From contig CP136571.1 in assembly GCA_035192965.1 (NCBI GenBank), positions 3,552,501 through 3,616,500 on the forward strand: DNA of 64,000 nt. Reading direction: 5' to 3'. Below are positions 36,735 through 46,249 of the stretch, piece after piece. The stretch is from Fuscovulum sp. (GTDB taxonomy: Bacteria > Pseudomonadota > Alphaproteobacteria > Rhodobacterales > Rhodobacteraceae). The notes beneath the pieces are model-generated. The model saw nothing but the letters and a program-made list of their open reading frames with translations. It searched no databases and was not told the DNA's origin. The position numbers were made by a program, and so were the translations under genes. Within the stretch, counting starts at the first letter, position 1; each line of letters starts with the position of its first letter.

Positions 36735-37520
36735 ATGCTGAACCTGATCCACCACCCTGCCACCGAAGGCCCCAGCCATCCCCCGCTGATCATCGCGCAT
36801 GGCCTCTTCGGCTCGGGTCGCAACTGGGGCGTCATCGCCCGCCGTCTGGCCGACAGCCGCGATGTCTTTGCCGTCGACATGCGCAACCACGGCGACAGCC
36901 CGCGCGCCGCCTCGCACAGCTACCCCGACCTCGCCGCCGATCTGGCCGAGGTGATCCGCCATATCGGTGCGCCTGCCGATCTTCTGGGCCATTCCATGGG
37001 CGGCAAGGCCGCGATGCAGCTTGCCCTGACCCAGCCTGACCTGATCCGCCGCCTGATCGTGGCCGATATCGCCCCCGTCGCCTATACCCATGACCAGACC
37101 CGCCATATCGATGCGATGCGCGCGCTGGACCTGACCCACCTCACCACCCGGGCCGAGGCCGACCAGCGCCTCTCGGCCCTGATCGACGATGCCGCCCTGC
37201 GCGCCTTCTTTCTGCAATCGCTGGATCTCAAGGCCGAAGGCGGCCCCCGCTGGCGGCTCAACCTCGATGTGCTGGAGGCCGAGATGCCCCGCATCGTCGG
37301 CTGGCCCGGCACGACAGGTCACTTCGACCGCCCCACCCTGTTCCTGACAGGGGCCAACAGCGCCTATGTCAAACCCGAATACCGCGACACCATCCGCACC
37401 CTCTTCCCCGCCGCCCGCTTCGCCCGCATCCCGGATGCCGGCCACTGGCTCCACGCCGAAAAACCCCGCGAATTCGAAGAGACCGTGCGCGTCTTCCTCA
37501 CCACCCCCGACCGGGCCTGA
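36735..37520 (+). CDS. alpha/beta hydrolase, YbfF-like esterase
   Basis: A 261-residue cytoplasmic esterase. LIIAHGLFGSGRNWGVIAR supplies the oxyanion loop, GHSMGGKAA the nucleophile serine, and PDAGHWLHAEKP the catalytic histidine; MRNHGDSPR after the first strands is typical of the YbfF/EphB-like group. Substrate is unknown; YbfF hydrolyses acyl-CoA and short esters. The start at 36735 (AAAGGGAAACAATG) is preferred over an upstream ATG at 36660, whose extra 25 residues show no domain. Confidence 0.88.
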   Translation: MLNLIHHPATEGPSHPPLIIAHGLFGSGRNWGVIARRLADSRDVFAVDMRNHGDSPRAASHSYPDLAADLAEVIRHIGAPADLLGHSMGGKAAMQLALTQPDLIRRLIVADIAPVAYTHDQTRHIDAMRALDLTHLTTRAEADQRLSALIDDAALRAFFLQSLDLKAEGGPRWRLNLDVLEAEMPRIVGWPGTTGHFDRPTLFLTGANSAYVKPEYRDTIRTLFPAARFARIPDAGHWLHAEKPREFEETVRVFLTTPDRA

Positions 37521-37602
37521 AGGATCGTCCATTTCGGCAAAGCAACGCCAAGCGCCGGAAGGACCAGCCCCCGAAACCTGGCCCGTAAGTTCTTGGATTG
37601 CT

Positions 37603-37678
<76 letters not shown>

Positions 37679-37733
37679 CACGGGCGGCGTTTTTGCCGAT
37701 TGCCCCCGCTTTGTCAAGCCGCGCCCCCGCCGC

Positions 37734-38198
37734 TCAGGGGGTGGCTACGGCCACGTGCTGGCGCACAAAGGCGATGATTTCGGCCGCCGGGCGTGCGCCC
37801 GCCAACCGCGCCACCTCGCGCCCCCGGTGATACAGGATCAACGCCGGAATGCCCCGGATCCCGGCCCGCTGCGACACGGCCGGATGCGCCTCGGTGTCTA
37901 GCTTGGCAAAGCGCACCTTCGGGGCCATCTCCTTCGCTGCCTTGGCGAATTCCGGCGCCATCATCCGGCATGGCCCACACCACGCCGCCCAGTAATCCAC
38001 GATCAGCGGCAGGTCATCCCCGCGCACGGCCTTGTCATGCGCCGCCGCGTCCAACTCCATCACCCGCCCATCCAGCAGCGCCGCGCCGCAGATGCCGCAT
38101 TTCGGCCCCGCCGCCAGCCGCGCCACCGGCACCCGGTTCATCTGCCCGCATTCGGCACAGCACAGCTTGACCGCATCCGCCATCTTGGCCCCCGTCAT
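37734..38198 (-). CDS. trxC: thioredoxin 2 with zinc-ribbon
   Basis: Disulphide reductase. The 154-residue protein has an N-terminal zinc ribbon with two CxxC pairs (CCAEC and CGIC, about 13-38) followed by a thioredoxin fold with the active site [11 protein letters not shown] and the cis-Pro region [11 protein letters not shown]. This arrangement is diagnostic for TrxC, which reduces ribonucleotide reductase and is usually induced by oxidative stress. The ATG at 38198 has AGGGCG upstream; the second ATG (38183) is also possible. Confidence 0.93.
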   Translation of the reverse strand: MTGAKMADAVKLCCAECGQMNRVPVARLAAGPKCGICGAALLDGRVMELDAAAHDKAVRGDDLPLIVDYWAAWCGPCRMMAPEFAKAAKEMAPKVRFAKLDTEAHPAVSQRAGIRGIPALILYHRGREVARLAGARPAAEIIAFVRQHVAVATP

Positions 38199-38250
38199 AT
38201 TCGCCCTGCCGCATATGTTTGGACGCTGAGACCGGAATGCAAGCCCCCAG

Positions 38251-38316
38251 CTTCATCTTGGCCCCAAATACCCGCGGGGGAGCCGCCCGTCAGGGCGGCG
38301 GGGGCGGCAGCCCCCT
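38251..38316. repeat. family A element, minus orientation, after the DUF3775 gene
   Basis: On the minus strand, reading from the gene end: GGGGGCTGCCGCCCCC hairpin, GCCGCCCTGACGGGCGGC hairpin, then CCCCCGCGGGTATTTGG and GGCCAAGATGAAG. Same polarity as the copies at 2582, 15224 and 52068. Confidence 0.75.
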
Positions 38317-38321
38317 AAACC

Positions 38322-38639
38322 TCACAGGAAATCGCTCTCCACTTCCGTCACGTCGATCCCCATCGCCTCCAACCCCGCCTCAAGGTTCTCGGCCAGATGC
38401 GGCATCCCCATCAGATACTGGTCCGTGGGCACGGTCGCCTCGGTATAGGCCGTCTCCACCGCCGTCGCATAATCCTCGGGTTCGAACGCACCGCGCCCGA
38501 CCCAGGCTATCGCCGTCAGATGCGCCTTCTCGTCATCATTCAGCGCGTCGATGAAGGCATGCAATTCGCGGTCGGCGATGCCCTCCTCGCGGAACTGGTA
38601 AATGATATGCACCACTTTCTCCGGGCTGATCTCCAGCAT
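38322..38639 (-). CDS. DUF3775 family protein
   Basis: A 105-residue acidic cytoplasmic protein. The pattern LEISPEKVVHIIYQFREE, AFIDALNDDEKAHLTAIAWVGRGAF and YLMGMPHLAENLEAGLEAMG matches DUF3775, a small alphaproteobacterial family without known function. It is a single-gene unit ending in a family A terminator-like repeat. Confidence 0.8.
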   Translation of the reverse strand: MLEISPEKVVHIIYQFREEGIADRELHAFIDALNDDEKAHLTAIAWVGRGAFEPEDYATAVETAYTEATVPTDQYLMGMPHLAENLEAGLEAMGIDVTEVESDFL

Positions 38640-38710
38640 GGCGCGACTCCTCTTCTGCGTGTCCTATCGTTGCCCCAGCCGCGCCCCAGCGCAAGCCAAA
38701 CTGCACCCGC

Positions 38711-39028
38711 TCAGGCCATCAAGGCAAAGATTGCCGCATAGGCCACCGCCCCCGCCAGCGTCGCCCCCACCACAGACCGCTGCCAAAGCCAGACAACCAC
38801 CACCCCCGCCGTCCCCGCCAGCGGTGCCAGCACCGCCCCCGCCGCAACAAAGGGCAGGGCAGAGGCCACGAACAGCGTGGCAATCGCCGCAGGCCCCACC
38901 GCCGCCAGAAACCGCGCCAGCCACCCGCCCTGCGCCCCATCGCCCAGCCCGAACCGGATCGGCAGATAGCGGAACGCCCAATTCGCCGCCCCGACGATCA
39001 GCGCCAGCGCCAGCACCTCGCCGCTCAT
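38711..39028 (-). CDS. azlD: branched-chain amino-acid exporter small subunit
   Basis: A 105-residue AzlD family protein with three to four hydrophobic segments (LALALIVGAANWAFRYLPI, LARFLAAVGPAAIATLFVASAL, AGTAGVVVVWLWQRSVV, AVAYAAIFALMA). It completes the AzlCD exporter with the overlapping azlC; the 4-bp ATGA overlap indicates coupled translation. Confidence 0.9.
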   Translation of the reverse strand: MSGEVLALALIVGAANWAFRYLPIRFGLGDGAQGGWLARFLAAVGPAAIATLFVASALPFVAAGAVLAPLAGTAGVVVVWLWQRSVVGATLAGAVAYAAIFALMA

Positions 39029-39744
39029 GCCCGCCCCCGCAGCAATCCGGCCAGCGCCCCGGCGATCATCCCGCCAAGGATTCCCGTGGTGGATGACACC
39101 AGCAAAGTCCCCGCCACGCAGGCCAGCCCCGCCACAGCAATCACAGGCACCTGCGGCCGCGACAGGATCGACAAGAGCAGCGCCAGAAACAGCGCAGGCA
39201 GCAGGAAGGACAGCCCCGCTTCCAGCACGGGCCAGCCCTCCAGCGCACCACCGCCCGCCATCGCGCCCGCCACGGTGCCACCCACCCAGGCGGCATAGGC
39301 GGGCAGGCCCAGCCCGAACATATACGCCTCGCCAAAACGCCGCCCGCGCGCCAATTCCCCCAGCGCCGCGCCGAACACCTCATCCGTCAAACCCCAGGCC
39401 CAAGCCCAGGCCCATTGCTTCGGCGGCCGCTTTCCGGCCCCCGCCCCCGCCGCCTTCATCAGCGCAGGGCCATAAAGCACATGCCGCAGGTTCATCGCGA
39501 TCAGGGTAAAGGCCGCCACTGGCAGCGCCGCGCCCGATGTCAGCAGGGCCAGCGCCAGAAACTGCGACGCCCCGGCATAAATGATCAGCGACAGCGCCGC
39601 CGCCTCCCAACCCGACAACCCCGCCCCCGTCGCCGCCACGCCAAAGGCAAAGGCGATCGGGAAATAACCCAGCGCAATGGGCAGCGCAGCAATCACCCCC
39701 GCGCCGAATGTTCCGGCTTTTTCTTCGCTCACGGTCAACCCCAC
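39025..39744 (-). CDS. azlC: branched-chain amino-acid exporter large subunit
   Basis: A 239-residue AzlC family membrane protein. Signature region AALPIALGYFPIAFAFGVAA, then LSLIIYAGASQFLALAL and NLRHVLYGPAL, followed by several hydrophobic helices to the C-terminus. AzlCD-type pairs export branched-chain amino acids or analogues. No dedicated regulator is adjacent. A family C repeat lies about 135 bp upstream of the start. Confidence 0.9.
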   Translation of the reverse strand: MGLTVSEEKAGTFGAGVIAALPIALGYFPIAFAFGVAATGAGLSGWEAAALSLIIYAGASQFLALALLTSGAALPVAAFTLIAMNLRHVLYGPALMKAAGAGAGKRPPKQWAWAWAWGLTDEVFGAALGELARGRRFGEAYMFGLGLPAYAAWVGGTVAGAMAGGGALEGWPVLEAGLSFLLPALFLALLLSILSRPQVPVIAVAGLACVAGTLLVSSTTGILGGMIAGALAGLLRGRA

Positions 39745-39878
39745 CCTGCCCCGGTCAGCAGGGCTATCCGCGCCGCCTTACCGCGTCAACGCCTCGTCAA
39801 GACCTCGGGCCAACCATGCTCACGCCTCTGCACCCACGCACATAAACCAAAAAGGCGCAGCCAAAGCTGCGCCAATCT

Positions 39879-39910
39879 GTATGCACACCCGTCTGCACCG
39901 CCATCTGCAC
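39879..39910. repeat. family C element (phased TGCAC repeat), copy 3, truncated
   Basis: Starts GTATGCACACCCGTCTGCAC, then a further CCGCCATCTGCAC. After the third TGCAC the sequence leaves the consensus. It ends 22 bp from the gcvP stop. Nearby, GGCGCAGCCAAAGCTGCGCC (39854-39873) is a perfect hairpin that may terminate gcvP. Confidence 0.65.
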
Positions 39911-39932
39911 CGATGGCGGCACAGCCGCCGCC

Positions 39933-42770
39933 CTATTCCGCCGCTTGGGCGTAGGCCTCGACAGGCGGGCAGGTGCAGATCAGGTTGCGGTCGCCGAACA
40001 CATTGTCCACCCGGCCGATGGGGGGCCAATACTTGTCCACCCGGAAGGCACCCGGCGGGAAGCAGCCCTGCTCGCGCGGGTATTTCCGCGTCCAGTCTGC
40101 CACCAGATCCTCCACCGTGTGCGGGGCATGGCGCAGGGGGCTGTCTTCGGCAGAAATCTCGCCCTTCTCCACAGCGTCGATCTCCGCCCGGATCGCCAGC
40201 AGCGCGGTGATGAAACGGTCGATCTCGGCCTTCGTCTCGCTTTCCGTCGGCTCCACCATCAGCGTCCCCGCGACCGGCCAGCTCATCGTTGGCGCGTGGA
40301 AACCGTTGTCGATCAACCGCTTGGCGATGTCATCCACCGTCACGCCGAACTCTGCAAAGGGCCGGGTGTCAAGAATGCATTCATGCGCCACCCGCCCCTT
40401 GTTGCCCATGAACAGGATCGGATAGGCCCCCTTCAGCCGCGCCGCGATGTAATTGGCGTTCAGGATCGCCACCCGCGTCGCCTGCGTCAGCCCCTCGCCC
40501 CCCATCATCAGGCAATAGGCCCATGAAATCAGCAGAATGGACGCGCTTCCATAAGGTGCCGCGCTCACCGCACCGTCACCACCCGTCTCCGAATGCCCCG
40601 GCAGATAGGGCGCCAGATGCGCCTTCACGCCAATCGGCCCCATCCCCGGCCCGCCGCCGCCATGCGGAATGGCGAATGTCTTGTGCAGGTTCAGGTGGCT
40701 CACATCGCTGCCGATCTCGCCGGGTTTCACCAACCCCACCAGTGCGTTCATGTTCGCGCCATCAAGGTAAACCTGCCCCCCATGCGCATGGGTGATCGCG
40801 CAGATTTCCTTCACCGTTTCCTCAAACACCCCATGGGTCGACGGATAAGTGATCATGCAGGCTGCCAGATTTTCCCCTGCCTCCGCAGCCCTTTGCCGGA
40901 AATCATCAAGGTCCACATCGCCATTCGGGGCCGACTTGACCACCACCACCTGCATCCCCGCCATCTGGGCAGAGGCGGGGTTCGTGCCATGCGCCGATAC
41001 CGGGATCAGACAGATGTTGCGGTGCCCATCCCCCCGCGCACGGTGATAGGCCTGAATGGTAAGCAATCCCGCATATTCCCCCTGCGCGCCGCTGTTGGGC
41101 TGCATGGAGAAGGCATCATATCCCGTCACCTCGCACAGCTTGACCGTCAGGTCGTCAATCGCCTCCTTGTACCCCAGCGCCTGATCGGCGGGCGCAAAGG
41201 GGTGCAGCGTGCCAAATTCCGGCCAGGTGATCGGCATCATCTCTGCCGCCGCGTTCAGCTTCATGGTACAAGACCCCAGCGGGATCATTGCGCGATCCAG
41301 CGCAAGATCACGGTCCGACAGGCGGCGCATATAGCGCATCATCTCGGATTCCGCGCGGTTCATATGGAACACCGGATGGGTCAGGTAGTCCGTCACCCGC
41401 ACCATGGCCTCGGGGAAGCCAAGGTTCGCCCGATGTGGCGGCACGCCCTCGATGCCAAAGGCGCGCAGCACGCGGATCAGCACCTTTTCATCCGTCGTCT
41501 CGTCCAGCGAAATCCCCACCCGGTCATTGCCGATCTTGCGGAAATTCAGCCCCTCATGCCGTGCGGCGGCCAGAATACCCGCCTGCCCCACGCCCACTTC
41601 TACCGTGATCGTGTCAAAGAACGCCTTGGGCGACACTTTCGCCCCCGCCGCCTTCAACGCCCGCGCCAGCCGGTTGGTCAGGAAATGCACCCGTTCCGCA
41701 ATGGCGCGCAGGCCCTTCGGCCCGTGGAACACCGCATAAAACGACGCCATCACCGCCAACAGGGCCTGCGCCGTGCAGACGTTGCTGGTGGCCTTCTCGC
41801 GCCGGATATGCTGCTCGCGCGTTTGCAGCGACAGGCGATAGGCCTTGTTGCCCCGCGCGTCGATGGAAACCCCCACGATCCGCCCCGGCATCGCCCGCTT
41901 CATCTCATCCTTGCAGGACATGAAGGCCGCATGCGGCCCGCCATAGCCCAACGGCACCCCGAACCGCTGGCTCGACCCGATGGCAATATCCGCCCCCATC
42001 GCGCCCGGTTCTTTCAAAAGCGTTAACGCCAGCAGATCGGTCGCGACAATCGCCACCGCCTTCGCCTCATGCAGTGCGGCGATTTCATCCGTGAAATCAA
42101 TCACATGCCCATAAGTTCCGGGATATTGGAAAATCGCCCCGAACAGCTTTTCCGGCTCCATCTTCGCCGGATCGCCGACGATCACCTCAATGCCCAACGG
42201 CTCTGCCCGCGTGCGGATCACGCCGATGGTCTGCGGATGGCAGCCATGGTCGACAAAGAACCCCCGCGCCTTGGTCTTGGCCACCCGTTCGGCCATCGCC
42301 ATCGCCTCGGCCGCCGCCGTCGCCTCATCCAGCAGGCTGGCATTGGCCACCGGCAACCCGGTCAGATCCGAAATCATCGTCTGATAGTTCAACAACGCCT
42401 CAAGCCGCCCCTGCGCGATCTCGGGCTGATAGGGGGTATAGGCCGTATACCACGCCGGGTTCTCCAGAATATTCCGCTGGATCGCAGGCGGCGTCACCGT
42501 CCCGTAATAGCCCTGCCCGATCAGGCTGGTCATCACCTTGTTCTTCGCACCCACCGTCCGCATCCGCGCCAAAAGCTCATGCTCGGACAAGGGCGCCCAG
42601 CCCAGCGGCACCGCCTGCCGGATCGACTTCGGCACCGTCTCATCAATCAGCGCATCCAACGTCTTGACGCCCACCACCTTCAACATCTCGTCCATCTCGG
42701 CAGGCGAGGGGCCGATATGGCGGCGGTTGGCAAAGTCATAGGGATTATAGTCGACAGGGGTAAAGGTCAT
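39933..42770 (-). CDS. gcvP: glycine dehydrogenase (decarboxylating), P protein
   Basis: Decarboxylates glycine and transfers the aminomethyl group to lipoyl-GcvH. The 945-residue protein is the single-chain form (N and C halves fused). The C-terminal half has the PLP lysine in [21 protein letters not shown], plus [14 protein letters not shown] and [10 protein letters not shown]; the N half carries [19 protein letters not shown]. The start at 42770 ([13 protein letters not shown]) is preferred over an in-frame ATG at 42845, which lies in the preceding hairpin element. Third gene of gcvT-gcvH-gcvP; a family B double hairpin separates it from gcvH. Confidence 0.97.
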   Translation of the reverse strand: MTFTPVDYNPYDFANRRHIGPSPAEMDEMLKVVGVKTLDALIDETVPKSIRQAVPLGWAPLSEHELLARMRTVGAKNKVMTSLIGQGYYGTVTPPAIQRNILENPAWYTAYTPYQPEIAQGRLEALLNYQTMISDLTGLPVANASLLDEATAAAEAMAMAERVAKTKARGFFVDHGCHPQTIGVIRTRAEPLGIEVIVGDPAKMEPEKLFGAIFQYPGTYGHVIDFTDEIAALHEAKAVAIVATDLLALTLLKEPGAMGADIAIGSSQRFGVPLGYGGPHAAFMSCKDEMKRAMPGRIVGVSIDARGNKAYRLSLQTREQHIRREKATSNVCTAQALLAVMASFYAVFHGPKGLRAIAERVHFLTNRLARALKAAGAKVSPKAFFDTITVEVGVGQAGILAAARHEGLNFRKIGNDRVGISLDETTDEKVLIRVLRAFGIEGVPPHRANLGFPEAMVRVTDYLTHPVFHMNRAESEMMRYMRRLSDRDLALDRAMIPLGSCTMKLNAAAEMMPITWPEFGTLHPFAPADQALGYKEAIDDLTVKLCEVTGYDAFSMQPNSGAQGEYAGLLTIQAYHRARGDGHRNICLIPVSAHGTNPASAQMAGMQVVVVKSAPNGDVDLDDFRQRAAEAGENLAACMITYPSTHGVFEETVKEICAITHAHGGQVYLDGANMNALVGLVKPGEIGSDVSHLNLHKTFAIPHGGGGPGMGPIGVKAHLAPYLPGHSETGGDGAVSAAPYGSASILLISWAYCLMMGGEGLTQATRVAILNANYIAARLKGAYPILFMGNKGRVAHECILDTRPFAEFGVTVDDIAKRLIDNGFHAPTMSWPVAGTLMVEPTESETKAEIDRFITALLAIRAEIDAVEKGEISAEDSPLRHAPHTVEDLVADWTRKYPREQGCFPPGAFRVDKYWPPIGRVDNVFGDRNLICTCPPVEAYAQAAE

Positions 42771-42819
42771 GGCGCAGGCCTCATCGTGTTTCCCATGGCG
42801 GGCGCGCGTCCCGCGCCCA

Positions 42820-42865
42820 CCAAATTCCTTGGAAGGAATTTGCAAAAGTTTTCAAAAACTTTTGC
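42820..42865. repeat. family B double hairpin inside the gcv operon
   Basis: AAATTCCTTGGAAGGAATTT followed by CAAAAGTTTTCAAAAACTTTTG, two adjacent inverted repeats in the 117-bp gcvH-gcvP gap. The upstream GGCGGGCGCGCGTCCCGCGCCC region also pairs. Position suggests partial termination or an mRNA stability and processing site. Confidence 0.72.
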
Positions 42866-42887
42866 GTCTCAACGGTTTGAACCGGGA

Positions 42888-43247
42888 TCACCCGATCATG
42901 TCGTTGTATTCATCCTCGTCCATGAACTGATCCAGCACGTCCAGATCATCCACCTTCATCTTGAAGAACCAGGCCGCCCCGGTCGGGTCTTCGTTCACCA
43001 GCGCCGGGTTGTCGATCAGCTTGGTGTTGACCGCGACGATCTCACCCTCGATGGGGGCCAGGATGTCGGACGCCGCCTTGACGCTTTCGATCACCACAAC
43101 CTCATCGCCGGACGCGACCATGGTTTCCGTCGCGGGCAATTCCACGAACACCACATCCCCCAACTGGGTTGCGGCATGTTCAGTGATGCCCACGACCACC
43201 AGATCACCCTCGATCCGCAGCCATTCATGTTCTTCCGTGTACTTCAT
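42888..43247 (-). CDS. gcvH: glycine cleavage system H protein
   Basis: Lipoyl-carrying shuttle of the glycine cleavage complex. The 119-residue protein has the lipoyl-lysine K57 in VVIESVKAASDI, flanked by the usual GDEV and PIEGEIVAVN; length is standard. It lies 7 bp after gcvT and upstream of gcvP. Confidence 0.97.
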   Translation of the reverse strand: MKYTEEHEWLRIEGDLVVVGITEHAATQLGDVVFVELPATETMVASGDEVVVIESVKAASDILAPIEGEIVAVNTKLIDNPALVNEDPTGAAWFFKMKVDDLDVLDQFMDEDEYNDMIG

Positions 43248-43254
43248 CGCATCC

Positions 43255-44409
43255 TCAACGCTTGTAGGTGGTGGGGTGAAAAGGCATCGGCACCACAGTC
43301 ACGGGCAGGCGCTTGCCGCGCACCTCGCCCATCACCGCCGTTCCGGTAGTCGCATAAGACGCAGGGACATAGCCCATGGCAACAGGTGCCTCGACCGAAG
43401 GCCCGAACCCGCCGGATGTGACACGGCCCAGCGGCGTGCCATCCACGGCGAACAGTTCCACCCCCTCACGCATCGGCGCCCGGCCCTCGGGCCGCAGGCC
43501 CACGCGGCACCGCTCCGGCCCCTCGGCCAACTCGCGCAGGATGCGGTCCGCACCGGGGAAGCCGCCCGCGCGGTCACCGTCAGAACGCCGCACCTTCTGG
43601 ATCGCCCATGTCAGCCCGGCCTCTACCGGGCTGGTGCCGTCGTCGATGTCATGGCCATACAGGCACAGCCCCGCCTCAAGCCGCAGACTGTCGCGCGCGC
43701 CAAGCCCGATGGGCATCACCCCCGGCCGCGCCAGCAGCGCTTGCGCAAAATCCAGCGCGCGGTCCTCGCGGATCGACAGTTCAAACCCATCCTCGCCGGT
43801 ATAGCCCGACCGCGACAGCCAGACCTCGGCCCCGTCCCAATCCATCACCGCCACATCCATGAACCGCATCGCCGCCACGCCCGGCAGCAGCACGGCCAGC
43901 GCCGCCTCGGCCGCAGGCCCCTGCAGCGCCAGAAGCGCACGGTCCTGAATGAATTCCACCTCTGCCACAGCGCCCAGATGCGCGCGCATATGCGCCACAT
44001 CGGCCTCCTTGCAGGCGGCATTGACCACGACAAACAGGTGATCGCCCCGATTGGCGAACATCAGGTCATCCTCGATGCCGCCCGTGTCGTTGGTGAACAG
44101 CCCATAGCGCTGCCGCCCCTGCGCCAGCCCCGCCACATCCACCGGCATCAGCGACTCAAATCCCGCGCACAGCGCCGCCATCCCCGCCTTGGGCCGCAGG
44201 ATCACCTGCCCCATATGGCTCACGTCAAACAGCCCGGCGGCGGCCCGCGTGTGCAGATGTTCCTTCATCACCCCGGCGGGATACTGCACCGGCATCTCAT
44301 AACCGGCAAAGGGCACCATCTTGCCGCCCAGCCCCACATGCAGATCATGCAGCCCCAACCGCTTCAGCGGCGCAGTTTCAACAGCCGTCGTCTCGTCAAG
44401 GTCGGACAA
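43255..44409 (-). CDS. gcvT: aminomethyltransferase, T protein
   Basis: Transfers the methylene group from aminomethyl-lipoyl GcvH to tetrahydrofolate, releasing ammonia. The 384-residue protein shows AGLFDVSHMGQVIL, NAACKEADVAHM, SRSGYTGEDGFEL and RDSLRLEAGLCLYGHD, all GcvT signatures. It starts just below a tandem glycine riboswitch; the upstream in-frame residues are unlike other GcvT proteins, so MSDLDETTAVE at 44409 is used. First gene of the operon. Confidence 0.96.
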   Translation of the reverse strand: MSDLDETTAVETAPLKRLGLHDLHVGLGGKMVPFAGYEMPVQYPAGVMKEHLHTRAAAGLFDVSHMGQVILRPKAGMAALCAGFESLMPVDVAGLAQGRQRYGLFTNDTGGIEDDLMFANRGDHLFVVVNAACKEADVAHMRAHLGAVAEVEFIQDRALLALQGPAAEAALAVLLPGVAAMRFMDVAVMDWDGAEVWLSRSGYTGEDGFELSIREDRALDFAQALLARPGVMPIGLGARDSLRLEAGLCLYGHDIDDGTSPVEAGLTWAIQKVRRSDGDRAGGFPGADRILRELAEGPERCRVGLRPEGRAPMREGVELFAVDGTPLGRVTSGGFGPSVEAPVAMGYVPASYATTGTAVMGEVRGKRLPVTVVPMPFHPTTYKR

Positions 44410-44527
44410 AACGTCCCTCCCCAGTCTTCAGAGCGCCGGTTGTACAAACCAATCGGCACCGTCCGGACAGGCCAATCCCTGTCCCACGATGCCCCCTCTG
44501 TCCCTGTCCCCACCTTTCGGCTTTAGG

Positions 44528-44695
44528 ACGCCTGAGATCGTTATCCCTTCGGCGGGCGCATCCGCGCCACTCTCCAGAGTACTCCACCAGCAACGGTCCG
44601 TTGCGCCTGAGAGTTTACCGGGGCGGTTGCTCCTTCGGCACCGGCTCCCACAGGGTTACCCCTGCGCGCCGGATTCTCCCGATGCTGGTGCCTTT
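44528..44695 (-). promoter_or_regulatory. tandem glycine riboswitch upstream of gcvT
   Basis: On the minus strand, aptamer 1 runs from CGGGAGAATCCGG through CGAAGGAGCAACC to AAACTCTCAGGC; aptamer 2 from ACTCTGGAGAGTG through CCGCCGAAGGGATAACG to ATCTCAGGC. The paired GGAGA and CTCAGGC strands and the GCCGAAGG cores are the conserved glycine-aptamer features, and the location 119 bp before gcvT is typical. The expression platform probably involves the GGGACAGG/CCTGTCC pairing (44477-44493) further downstream. Glycine should switch the operon on. Confidence 0.93.
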
Positions 44696-44743
44696 GCCTA
44701 ACCCGGCCCAATCGATCCGGCAAGGGGGAAATCATATGCGACG

Positions 44744-44776
44744 GTATGCAACCCGTCCCCGACATGCACCACGCGT
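44744..44776. repeat. family C element, copy 4, degenerate
   Basis: GTATGCAACCCGTC, then CATGCACCACGCG, matching the same positions as the other three copies with one unit lost. It abuts the 3' end of the MATE gene, about 50 bp upstream of the glycine riboswitch. Confidence 0.5.
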
Positions 44777-46155
44777 TAAACCGCGCGGGTTTTGGTCACC
44801 CGGTCCACCACGCGCAGCGCCAGCCAGACCGCCAGCACCCCGAACAGGATACCCCCCACCGCTTGGCCCACCAGCACGCCGGGCGCGCCCCACCATTGCC
44901 CGAAGGCCCAGGCAAAAGGCACCGTCCCGATCGTATGCCGCCCCCAGTTCACCATCGTCGATTGCATCGCCGCGCCCAGATTGTTGCACACGGCATTGGC
45001 GACAAAGATCATCCCGTTGAAAAAGAACAGCAAACTCAGCGGCCCGCAGAACAGATAGATCAGATCCCGCGTCAACCCCTCGGCATGGAAGGCATCCGCA
45101 ATCGCCCCCCGCGCCGCGAACAGCACGGCCGACATGACCACGATCACGATCCCCGAAAACAGGATCGACTCGCGCAGCGTCCGCCGCACCCGGTCCATCT
45201 TCCCGGCACCAAGGTTCTGCCCGATGATCGGCCCCACCGCGCCCGACAGCGCAAAGATGATTCCGAACGCCACCGGCGTCAGCCGCCCGGCAATCGCCAT
45301 CCCGGCCACCGCCGCCTCGCCATATCCCGCCACCATCCGCGTCACCACCGCCTGCCCCACCGGGGTGGCCAGTTGCGTGAGGATGGCCGGGCCAGAGATC
45401 GCGAACAACGGCGCCGCCGCCGCCACCACGCTCGCCCCCGACGGGCGCCCGAACCCCCCGTAATGCCGCCAGATCGGCCACAGCGCCATGCCCGCAATCG
45501 CCGCCCGCGACCCCCACCCCGCCAGCGCCGCCCCGGTCAGCCCAAGGTCCGCCCACAGGATCAGCACCGGGTCCAGCGCTGCCAGCACCACCGCGCCCCA
45601 GACCGTCACCATCATCGACCGCCGCGCATCGCCATGCGCGCGCAGCACCCCCGCCCCGATCATCCCGATCATCAGCAAGGGCTGCGACGGGATGATAATC
45701 CGCAGGTAATGCAGCGTCTCCGCCGCCGTCGCCCCCTCGGCCCCCAGCAACCCCACGATGGGCGGCAAGGCCAGCCAGACCACCGCCGCAAAAGCGGCCC
45801 CGAACCCGGCCCCCAGCAGCAGCCCTTCGGTCGTGCGCTGCCGCGCCAGCGCCAGATCGCGCGACCCGACCGCCCGCGACACCAGCGCCGACACGCCAAC
45901 CGAAAGCCCGATGCCAAAAGCCGTGGTGAAAAACAGCACAGCCCCGGCATAGCCGATGGCCGCCGTCTTCACCGGGTCCTGAAGCCAGGAAATGTACAGA
46001 AGGTTGATCAGATCAACGACAAAGATCGCCATCAACCCGACCGAAGATGTCAGCGACATCACCGCGATATGCCGGAACAGGTTCCCGGTCACGAACTTGC
46101 CCTGAACCGGGGCCTTCGCCGCCGGCGTCACGCCTGTCTCTTCAAAAGACGCCAT
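44776..46155 (-). CDS. MATE family efflux transporter
   Basis: A 459-residue inner-membrane Na+- or H+-coupled multidrug antiporter. Twelve hydrophobic segments in two homologous halves are visible (MSLTSSVGLMAIFVVDLINLLYIS at the start, ISGPAILTQLATPVGQAVVTRMV opening the second half); GYAGAVLFFTTAFGIGLSVGVSALVSRAVGS and FGIIFALSGAVGPIIGQNLGAGKMD are characteristic. Substrate unknown. It follows gltX on the same strand, with an A/T hairpin and a family A core in the 94-bp gap. Confidence 0.92.
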   Translation of the reverse strand: MASFEETGVTPAAKAPVQGKFVTGNLFRHIAVMSLTSSVGLMAIFVVDLINLLYISWLQDPVKTAAIGYAGAVLFFTTAFGIGLSVGVSALVSRAVGSRDLALARQRTTEGLLLGAGFGAAFAAVVWLALPPIVGLLGAEGATAAETLHYLRIIIPSQPLLMIGMIGAGVLRAHGDARRSMMVTVWGAVVLAALDPVLILWADLGLTGAALAGWGSRAAIAGMALWPIWRHYGGFGRPSGASVVAAAAPLFAISGPAILTQLATPVGQAVVTRMVAGYGEAAVAGMAIAGRLTPVAFGIIFALSGAVGPIIGQNLGAGKMDRVRRTLRESILFSGIVIVVMSAVLFAARGAIADAFHAEGLTRDLIYLFCGPLSLLFFFNGMIFVANAVCNNLGAAMQSTMVNWGRHTIGTVPFAWAFGQWWGAPGVLVGQAVGGILFGVLAVWLALRVVDRVTKTRAV

Positions 46156-46160
46156 GCCGT

Positions 46161-46243
46161 TTCACCTTGGCTTAAATACCCATTGAACGCCCGCCACGGG
46201 CACGACCGCCCCGGCAAAGCGCCAGAATTTTCGCAGAAAATTC
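46161..46243. repeat. family A module: A/T hairpin and separate core
   Basis: GAATTTTCgcaGAAAATTC (46225-46243) lies just past the gltX stop, and the core reverse complement TTCACCTTGGCTTAAATACC at 46161-46180. Between them no G6 hairpin remains. This looks like a decayed or rearranged family A element. Confidence 0.5.
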
Positions 46244-46249
46244 GTGGCC

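Noticed and set aside
42771..42845. In-frame upstream start for gcvP at 42845.
   Set aside because: The added residues are encoded by the family B hairpin and do not match GcvP; the ATG at 42770 gives the standard N-terminus.
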